64,000 nt of DNA. Source: Euphorbia lathyris. Its lineage: Eukaryota > Streptophyta > Magnoliopsida > Malpighiales > Euphorbiaceae. The stretch is taken from the NCBI RefSeq assembly GCF_963576675.1, contig NC_088913.1:87853001-87917000 (forward strand), written 5' to 3'. A program made the position numbers and the translations under genes. The notes beneath the pieces were generated by a model. That model did no database searches and was not told where the DNA came from. It saw nothing but the letters and a program-made list of their open reading frames with translations. Positions 56,455 through 64,000 of the stretch are shown in pieces. The first letter of the stretch is position 1. Each line of letters starts with the position of its first letter.

Positions 56455-58469
56455 TTAGTGAAGAGGATTAGACATACCGATAGCTTCCCTTAGTATGTTA
56501 AATTGCTCACGAGCCAGAGGCTTTGTGAAGATATCCGCAAGCTGTTCATCTGTAGGAACGTAGGTCAGCTTGATCTCACCCTTGAGTACATGATCCCTTA
56601 TGCTGACATGCTTCATCCTGCTGTGTTGGATTGGATTTTTGGATAAGTCAATGGCACTCTTGTTGTCACATTTGACTTCTATTGTTTCTGTTTTTACACC
56701 ATAATCCTCAAGCTGTTGCTTTATCCATAGGACTTGAGCCACACAGCTTCCAGCAGTAATGTACTCAGCTTCAGTTGTTGACAACGCCACTGATGATTGC
56801 TTCTTGCTGAACCAAGATACTAGACAGCTTCCAAGGAAGTGACACCCTCCTGAAGTACTCTTATGCTCTAGCTTATCTCGTCCATAGTCAGCATCAGTGT
56901 ATCCAATGAGTGTAAAGTCATTTGTATTTGGATACCATAAACCTGCATTAACTGAGTTCTGCAAATATCTGAAAATTCTTTTTACAGCTATAAGGTGAGA
57001 TTCCCTGGGGTCAGCTTGATATCTTGCGCAATAATATACTGAGTACTGAATGTCAGGTCTACTAGTAGTAAGATAAAGTAGAGAGCCAATCATACCTCGA
57101 TATAATTTACTATCTACTGACTTACCTTTCTCGTCAGAACAAAGGACAGTGTCAGTACCCATTGGGGTAAATATGGGCTTGCATTCTTCCATATCGAATT
57201 TCTTTAACATTTCTTTGGCGTACTTAGACTGACTAATGAAGATGCCATTCTTCCCTTGCTTGATTTGAAGTCTAAGGAAGAAGTTGAGTTCGCCCATCAT
57301 AGACATCTCGAACTCAGTTTGCATCTGTTTACTAAATTCTTTGCACATAGATTCATCAGTAGCACCAAAAATTATATCATCTACGTAAATTTGTGCCAAC
57401 AGGGTATTTTTACCCTTCTTCTTAATGAACAAGGTTGTGTCAGCTTTACCTCTGACATAGTTCCTAATCAGCAGGAAATTGGTCAACCTCTCATACCAAG
57501 CACGAGGTGCTTGTTTCAGGCCGTACAAGGCCTTCTCGATTTTATAAACGTGGTTTGGAAGTTTTGGATCTTCAACCCCAGGAGGCTGACTAACATATAC
57601 CTCTTCGTTTATAAATCCATTAAGAAAAGCACTTTTGACATCCATTTCATATAGCTTGAAATTCATGAAACTAACATATGCACATAATATACGTATAGCC
57701 TCTAACCTAGCTACGGGTGCAAAGGTTTCACCATAGTCAATGCCCTCTTGCTGACTATAGCCTTGGGCTACAAGTCGGGCTTTGTTCCTAACTACATTGC
57801 CTTGCTCATCTAGTTTATTTCTAAAGACCCACTTAGTTCCTATGGTCTTTTGATTCCTAGGTTTTGGTACTAAATCCCATACCTCGTTTCTTTTGAACTG
57901 ATCAAGCTCCTCTTGTATAGCATTGATCTAATGTTCGTCGTGCTCAGCTTCTGAGAAGTTCTTCGGTTCATGTACTGAGACGAATGCAACATTGCTGAGA
58001 TATTTTCTAAGTTGATCTCTCGTCATCAGCTTGTTTTCAGCAGCATCAAGAATGGACTTCTCCGAATGTCCTCTTGGAATTTTGATTTCTTTGGGCAATG
58101 TTGAGTTGTCTGGAATAGGTGATTCTACAACATCTACAGGAGTAGATTGGTCAGTAAAGGTAATTTCGGGTTCGTGTTTACCTTTGGTCAGCCCTTGTGG
58201 TGACGACTCAGCAGCTCCATTTTGGTCAGCGGAAGCTGAGCTTGGGTCATTTTCGGCAGACTGAGTTGTCTTTCCTGCAGGGTCAGTTTCATCAAACTCA
58301 ATATGTACAGACTCTTCTACAACCTGAGTTCGCTTATTGTACACCCTATATGCTTTACTGTTAGTTGAGTACCCGAGAAAGATCGCTTCGTCAGCTTTAG
58401 CATCGAATTTAGCAAGGTTTTCTTTTGTATTGAGTATAAAGCATTTACACCCAAAGGCACAAAAGTAGC
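56455..58469 (-). pseudogene. pol: SIRE-1 integrase C-terminus, RT and RNase H, cut by Athila-2
   Basis: Open from the Athila-2 junction (YFCAFGCKCFILNTKENLAK) with one TAG at 57928-57930 at a Trp position. [22 protein letters not shown] and [14 protein letters not shown]. RNase [36 protein letters not shown] and [12 protein letters not shown]. Compared with SIRE-2 five residues (RHHFI) are missing after KHVSI near 56600, an in-frame 15-base deletion in the conserved end of RNase H. It ends at 56455 with [11 protein letters not shown]. Confidence 0.88.
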
Positions 58470-60116
58470 TGACGCGCCTTAGCGGCGTTCGGTACCGCTG
58501 AGGCCGACTAAGGGATAAGTGTACCCCGTCGTTATCAAGTAATAAATCTGGAAAGTCCAGGTATCGAATCCACAGGATTTATTTACTACAAGTATCGAGC
58601 TACTTGGTCTCAGGTGTTATCTAGGCTGTGTGGGTTTTGAGTTGGTTTTGTTTAAGTTAATCTACTCCTAGTTGAATTATGCTACTCCTGGCTAAGTTAT
58701 CTAATTCTAATTACGTTATTCTACTCCTAATTAAGTTATTCTACTCCTAATTAAGTTAAACTACTCCTAGGTGATCTTTCACTAATGCAATTACCCGAAG
58801 GAACATGGTATGAACGATAATAATGAAGATAGATTATTAGGTCAACAGATTAAAAACCTAATCTAAGTCACTTGTATTCAAGGCGATTAACCCTACTTAC
58901 CCTCCTGAAGTCTCTAGTGCGTGATTCCCTTGTAAGGCCGAAACTAGGTCTAAGGCTCAGCAATTTGGGCTTAATCAACTAAGAGGTCGTCAATCTCCTA
59001 GGCTCTGACTAGGTCAGATTCAGCTCATAATATGTGCCTACTAGGTTTTGGGGCTTTTGAATGAGTTAAACCAATTGAATAAAGGGTAAGACAAAGATTA
59101 AACAAATAATCATAGAACAAAATAAGAGCTAAGATATTATTAAAGGCGAAGAATATTGTCACGGGATACAATTAGCCTAGGATTCATAGACTGTATCAAA
59201 GAGTACAAACAAGGAAAGATAAAAGGAGATACGAAAATCCCTTTTAGGGAACCTGTCTACTCTGCAGCCGGCTTCCTAGGTCTTAAGGACGGACCTTGAA
59301 TATTCCTCGGTGAGCGGAGCTTCGAAGGTGCTTCAATGGAGGTTGAAGGAGATGGAGGAGGTGGAGAGGTATCTTCAAGGGTGAAGGCTAAGGTAAATTA
59401 CAATAATGAAAGATATCTAATTTACAATTGGAAAATCTTATTTATAGACGCGGTTCGGGCCCTCTTTTTGACCTAATTCGTGTCCTTTTGCAGGTGGGAA
59501 GACGTGGGGCCGATCGGGACTTCGTGGGGCCGGGAATCAGTCTTTTGACTGATTCTCGCAGGTCAGCTCGCCGAGCTGGGCGAGCCAACTCATCGCGAGC
59601 TGGCCCCTAGCTCGCCCGAGCAGGCCCCTGAGGGTCAGCTCGGCGAGCTGGCCTCCAGGGGCCAGCTCTCCTGGGCAGCTCGCCGAGCAGCGCCTGGGCT
59701 GCTCGCCGATACCTAATTCGTCGAGCGACTACCGGGGGTCCCCGAGACGCGACTTTCACCCGAACTCGTTCCTGCTTTAGCATGCACATGCACGAAAACT
59801 CCAAATAACATTAGTTCCGAGGCTAAATTGACCCGCCAATCGCTCATTTGGAGTAGACACTCCGTTTGGTGCGACTTTTGGCGGATCAATTAGCTATAAA
59901 AGATAATGGAATTTTAACATCCATGCTATTTTGGCCATATTTGCCTAAAATAACCAGAAAACGAGCCTAAACAACGAAAAGTAAATAAAACATTTCCAAT
60001 TTCTAACTAACTCACACAAAAGCATATAAATGCGAGAATTGCTCGCTTATTCATGAAATAACGCTAAAAACCGTCCTAAAACCGTACCCAAAGATAGGGG
60101 TTTTTGACCCCTATCA
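58470..60116 (-). repeat. 3' LTR of Athila-2
   Basis: In plus orientation TGACGCGCC ... CCCCTATCA; the LTR itself begins TGATAGGGGTCAAAAACCCC, a typical Athila start. The first 654 bases recur at 63347-64000. A minus-strand TATA box (TATAAATA) lies at 59439-59446. The right boundary rests on the TG/CA ends only. Confidence 0.8.
59560..59720. repeat. GC-rich AGCTCGCCGAGCTGG palindromic block in the Athila-2 LTR
   Basis: Repeated words AGCTCGCCGAGCTGG, AGCTCGGCGAGCTGG and GCAGCTCGCCGAGCAG form overlapping inverted repeats directly upstream (in element sense) of the TATA box, in an AT-rich LTR. Confidence 0.8.
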
Positions 60117-62013
60117 AACCTCGTCGCACTTAAAACTTTACTTGTCCCCAAGTAAACTAAAAAACTAAACCCGCAATCACAAGCAAGCTAGAAAACCTCC
60201 TGGTTTGACTAGGTGCTTGACACAATTTCGAGCATCTGTAATTACATGCATTCGGAAATACAAAGTAAAGACACGATATCCAAAAGTCGCATTTCAATTA
60301 TCACAGGTCATATGTTTAAGACAAAGGACACATGTTCAATTAAACGAGCTTAATGGGATAGCTAAATAAAACACCTCACCATAGGTAATTCACTCAATTC
60401 ACACAATTTTGGTGGCTAAAGTGTTTACTCTCGGTTTATGTTCTTGCTTAAGATTACGTTGATTTTGCACGTTCATCCGAGTTCCTCTACTATACTATAT
60501 GACTCCGATAATATCAAAAACAGCCTCGAATTGGGGTTGTAATGTGGTTAGAGGGTTAAAGGTACAACAAGGGTTAGGAGTTCTAGCGCTAGAAAAACAA
60601 AGTTTAAAATGGCTTTAGCAAATTCTGAAGTGATTGAGCTTTTTATTCACATATTTTTTTTTTCTGAGACGTTCTAATTTTAAGAACTGGGAGATAGAGT
60701 TCTCCCCCTTTTTTTCTGTTCGTCTCTTTTCTTTTCCTTTTCTATTTTTTTTTTCTTTTCTTTTTCTTTTGGATAGTAATGCTCATTCACTTCTTAGCTT
60801 TTTGGTTTGCTACTATGATGCCATAAACAAAGATAAAGTGCTAGAAGAAAACAAAGACTCAATGTGAGCTTTGCAAAAACTTGGGTTAAGTAACAAACCA
60901 AGTGATGGTTTGCAAAAATTGGGTTAGAATGAAAGAAAAACTATAAGCTACCAAATACAGGCTCAAAGGGGCTTCCTAGAGTAGATGAAAAAGAAAAAGA
61001 AGGTAAAGAAAAGGTTAATTCTAATGAGGTTGATTCATCGTTTATCATCTCAAATCATTGCATGTAGGTTCAACTCAGTATTAGGTGCAAAATCTGTAAT
61101 CTTTCCACAAGTCAAAGCATTCACACAAAAATGTCAAGAAAAAGAGCTTTTTGATGTTCGCTCTTGGGCTCAAATTCAACTCACAGTTCTTGGGTTTCAA
61201 TTTTGTGCTTACTAGTTCTCCCCAAACTCAAGTTTAATATCACATGCCTTCAATTCTTAAGTTATCTACCTAAGTAATGATTTTAGCATTTCTTCAAAAG
61301 TAGGGTCTAACTGCAAACTTTAGCTCATGCATTTACAGATACAAGGATTGTGTCCTACACCTAAACTAGTTGTCACACAATCTTAGATTCGGTTCTCAGC
61401 CCTCAAGGACAAATAACGAAGTTTAGATTCGAAGGAGGTTCACGGTTTTAGGTCCTAAACATGCAAAAACATAAATAAAACCCGAAAGCGTTTAAACTAA
61501 ACTAGACACGACGCCACAAAAATTTAAAAATTATACAAATTTTTGTAAGTTTGTCTACCCCTCCTCCTCACACTTAAAATATGCAATAAGTTCCAACATT
61601 GCATCTAAAACCATCAAGCGCATGTGTAAAAAGTTAGGGTGGAGAAGACAACTTACTGATTTTATCGCAATCGCCAAAAACTTGATGATTTGCGGTGCCA
61701 AATTTTTTTTTTTCCAAGCTCCGTTCGGGAAGAAATCCCAAACTGGGCGGCAGTGCCAGCGCGCCCGAGCTGGGGTGCCCATCGGGCTGGGCGGCAGTGC
61801 CCAGCTCGCCGAGCTGGGCCGCCCGGGGTAAAATTACGCCCTTTTTTTTTAACCCGAGCACTGAAAATAAAGACGTAAAAGAACTAAACCAACCTAAAAG
61901 TATATCTATAAAATTTATTAAAAAGTAAAAACCTGAAAAGTTGTATTCAAACTTGGGTTGCCTCCCAAGAAGCGCTACTTTTATAGTCGGTTAGCTCGAC
62001 ATAGAGTTCCTTC
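60117..62013. other. Athila-2 internal untranslated region
   Basis: No coding similarity. T-rich tracts lie at about 60650-60770 and a second GC-rich block at 61740-61830. Small ORFs are composition-driven. Confidence 0.7.
61740..61830. repeat. Second GC-rich AGCTCGCCGAGCTGG-like block, internal to Athila-2
   Basis: GGGCGGCAGTGCC occurs twice (61745 and 61789) with CAGCTCGCCGAGCTGGGC; it shares the palindromic word with the LTR block at 59560-59720 but not the rest. Confidence 0.75.
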
Positions 62014-62976
62014 CTAAGTATAAGCTTCTATCCGCGTTAGGAACTCGAATTCCTTAACAAATAATCCGTACCTACAAAACGGATTAGGAGCCTCAAATGA
62101 GTTAAATAAAAACAAGAGGCCAAATTTAAACAGATTATGAAAACGTTTGGTTTGCTCCCTTTTGGATTCTCTTGGTAGGTCGAAGAGAATGAAAACTTCT
62201 GAACAAGGAGTAAATCCAAACTTTTCTAACTTTTGAGGAAAAGGTAGTTGATATACACAAGCTTCGATTTCATCATTTATTTCTATCACATGATTTAGGA
62301 TTTTAGGTTTTGAACCGGGGTTGCTTACCGTTTCCGGTTCCTCACTTACCTTGAGTGATGCATGTGACAGTGGGCTTGGTTCTACCTTTTTGTCGTTCCT
62401 CAAGGAGATGGCTTGAGCTGATTCCCTTTGTGGGATTTCTATGTTTTCCTTTATGCCTGGGAGAGCATCTCGGGATTGCTCTTGCATCTCATGGTTTATT
62501 TGAGCCAATTGGCTGCTCAAGTCCTTGCAAACCTCCTCGTTGATTGTAAGTCGGGCTGATATTCCTTTCAAAAGGGACAGCACCTCATCTCGTGAGCTAG
62601 AGGGTTGTGGAGGAACTTGGCTTGCTTGTTCATAAGGAAACATTCCCAATTCGTTTTCCCTGTGCTCATTAACAAACCTATTTGGAGGCCTCAACATGTT
62701 AGGGTTCCCGTAGGACAGATTTGAGTGTTGAGGTCTCCTCCAATCACTACCATAAAAGCTGTAAGAATTGGGGTTAGAATTATACCTTTGGTGATTACCC
62801 ACAAAACTTACACTTTCATTGGTGTTGAGGCTCAGTTTCGCCATCAAGATATCCATTTTCTTATTTAAATCGGCCATAGAGGGATTGGGAGCCTCATTCT
62901 CCAGGGCATGAATGTATTGTCTTGATGGGATAGTAAACTTTTGAGCTTGCCACTCGACTCTTTCTTGTCGATTCAT
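62014..62976 (-). CDS. Athila-2 gag-like ORF lacking the capsid domain
   Basis: ATG 62976 (MNRQERVEWQAQKFTIPSRQ); an upstream in-frame ATG at 63069 would add a hydrophobic run that I do not think is real. It carries the region after the Athila capsid domain: KKMDILMAKLSLNTNESVSF, then YNSNPNSYSFYGSDWRRP and LSYGNPNMLRPPN, comparable to the Asn-rich stretch of Athila-1 gag, then a coiled-coil-like segment (LLKGISARLTINEEVCKDL). Capsid and protease blocks are absent. The C-terminus (LEKFGFTPCSEVFILF onward) has no recognised match. About 320 residues; open throughout, which suggests the element moved in this form. Confidence 0.55.
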   Translation of the reverse strand: MNRQERVEWQAQKFTIPSRQYIHALENEAPNPSMADLNKKMDILMAKLSLNTNESVSFVGNHQRYNSNPNSYSFYGSDWRRPQHSNLSYGNPNMLRPPNRFVNEHRENELGMFPYEQASQVPPQPSSSRDEVLSLLKGISARLTINEEVCKDLSSQLAQINHEMQEQSRDALPGIKENIEIPQRESAQAISLRNDKKVEPSPLSHASLKVSEEPETVSNPGSKPKILNHVIEINDEIEACVYQLPFPQKLEKFGFTPCSEVFILFDLPRESKREQTKRFHNLFKFGLLFLFNSFEAPNPFCRYGLFVKEFEFLTRIEAYT

Positions 62977-63189
62977 TGATCGGAGAATGCTGAGAAAAAG
63001 TGAAGTTCTAGCACAAAAGTTGATAAGTAAAAGTATATAGTTATGAACAAATAAAAAAGATATGAACAAGTATAAAATTTATAAAGAATTATATATAACA
63101 GGTATAAACGATATAAACAAAGGATATTCACAAAGGAATGCCTAAACTAACAAATCGACCTTTGGTTCGATATTGCAGAAGAAATAAAT

Positions 63190-63346
63190 CCCCGGCAACG
63201 GCGCCAAAAACTTGATTATTGGCGGTTGTCGGGTATTTATAGAATTAATCTACTTTCCCCGGCAACGGCGCTAAAAACTTGATTATTGGCGGTTGTCGGG
63301 TATTTATAGAATTAATCTACTTTCCCCGGCAATGGCGCCAAAAACT
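63190..63346 (-). repeat. Triplicated 67-bp unit with tRNA-Asp primer-binding site (Athila-2)
   Basis: CCCCGGCAACGGCGCCA starts at 63190, 63257 and 63324 (second copy CGCTA at the end, third AATGG), each followed by AAAACTTGA. The first two are joined to the next by an identical TTATTGGCGGTTGTCGGG spacer; the third abuts the LTR at 63347. Minus strand: TGGCGCCGTTGCCGGGG. Confidence 0.9.
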
Positions 63347-64000
63347 TGACGCGCCTCAGCGGCGTTCGGTTCCGTTGAGGCCGACTAAGGGATAAGTGTA
63401 CCCCGTCGTTATCAAGTAATAAATCTGGAAAGTCCAGGTATCGAATCCACAGGATTTATTTACTACAAGTATCGAGCTACTTGGTCTCAGGTGTTATCTA
63501 GGCTGTGTGGGTTTTGAGTTGGTTTTGTTTAAGTTAATCTACTCCTAGTTGAATTATGCTACTCCTTGCTAAGTTATCTAATTCTAATTACGTTATTCTA
63601 CTCCTAATTAAGTTATTCTACTCCTAATTAAGTTAAACTACTCCTAGGTGATCTTTCACTAATGCAATTACCCGAAGGAACATGGTATGAACGATAATAA
63701 TGAAGATAGATTATTAGGTCAATAGATTAAAAACCTAATCTAAGTCACTTGTATTCAAGGCGATTAACCCTACTTACCCTCCTGAAGTCTCTAGTGCGTG
63801 ATTCCCTTGTAAGGCCGAAACTAGGTCTAAGGCTCAGCAATTTGGGCTTAATCAACTAAGAGGTCGTCAATCTCCTAGGCTCTGACTAGGTCAGATTCAG
63901 CTCACAATATGTGCCTACTAGGTTTTGGGGCTTTTGAATGAGTTAAACCAATTGAATAAAGCGTAAGACAAAGATTAAACAAATAATCATAGAACAAAAT
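63347..64000 (-). repeat. 5' LTR of Athila-2, truncated by the window edge
   Basis: Matches 58470-59123 with about 7 differences (for example CTCAGCGG against CTTAGCGG). Confidence 0.9.

Larger units (their letters stand above)
24173..58469 (-). mobile_element. SIRE/Maximus-type Ty1/copia element (SIRE-1), twice interrupted
   Basis: The 3' LTR (24173-25630) and polypurine tract are at the left. The internal part resumes at 52360 after Angela-like-1 (25731-52359, duplication CTCCC), giving the extra ORF (52862-55939) and RT-RNase H/integrase (56455-58469). At 58470 it is cut by Athila-2 inside the integrase; gag, primer-binding site and 5' LTR must lie beyond the window. Order and sequence match SIRE-2 throughout. 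Confidence 0.85.
58470..64000 (-). mobile_element. Athila-type deletion derivative (Athila-2), 5' LTR beyond the right edge
   Basis: LTR copies at 58470-60116 and from 63347 to the window end start TGACGCGCC in plus orientation. The internal part is only about 3.2 kb: untranslated sequence, a gag-like ORF (62014-62976) and a triplicated tRNA-Asp primer-binding site. No protease, RT, RNase H or integrase is seen, so it is non-autonomous. Over the shared 654 bases the LTRs differ at about 7 positions. It interrupts SIRE-1 in its integrase; the left flanking bases are GTAGC, the right flank is not in the window. Confidence 0.85.

Noticed and set aside
61555..61928. Cluster of short ORFs on both strands
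   Set aside because: Composition effect of the GC-rich block at 61740-61830.

Overview
The window is a block of nested plant retrotransposons; I see no ordinary cellular protein-coding gene and no tRNA or rRNA gene. Plant origin is shown by the element families (Ty3/gypsy Athila and Tat/Retand types, Ty1/copia SIRE/Maximus and Tork/Angela types, a plant L1-type LINE with an RNase H tail), by primer-binding sites matching plant tRNA-Asp, tRNA-Phe and initiator tRNA-Met, by AT-rich spacers, and by a short plastid ycf4 fragment. A eudicot is likely; the species cannot be told.

Left block (1-22579): an Athila-type gypsy element on the minus strand ('Athila-1'). It has a long 5' LTR (18818-22579), gag-protease, pol, and then two divergent tandem copies of an ATHILA ORF1-like gene; the second runs off the left edge. 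A complete Tat/Retand-type element ('Tat-1', 928-10820, minus, TSD AAATT) sits in the leader of the second copy. Tat-1 carries one long gag-pro-pol frame with four in-frame stops and, antisense to it, a separate plus-strand gene that can be read only by joining four exons across three short GT-AG introns (1660-3988).

Middle block (22580-58469): a probable LTR fragment, the 3' end of a LINE (poly-A at 23425), then a Russian-doll stack. The SIRE-type copia element 'SIRE-1' (minus, starts 24173) interrupts the LINE. Copia 'Angela-like-1' (plus, 25731-52359, TSD CTCCC) interrupts SIRE-1. 'Tat-2' (plus, 30900-49663, TSD GTATG) interrupts the copia reverse transcriptase. 'SIRE-2' (minus, 35961-47410, TSD AAAAT) interrupts Tat-2. 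For the three inner elements both LTRs and the target duplications can be read directly, so the order of insertion is certain.

Right block (58470-64000): SIRE-1 is cut inside its integrase by a small Athila derivative ('Athila-2', minus) that keeps only a gag-like ORF. It has a tRNA-Asp primer-binding site repeated three times in tandem, and its 5' LTR runs off the window.

Points of most interest are the spliced antisense gene of Tat-1, the paired ATHILA ORF1-like genes with shared upstream palindromes, the plastid fragment present in only one LTR of Angela-like-1, the scrambled coding order of Tat-2, the triplicated primer-binding site of Athila-2, and the GC-rich palindromic arrays inside Athila LTRs. 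LTR mismatch counts given below were made by eye and are approximate.
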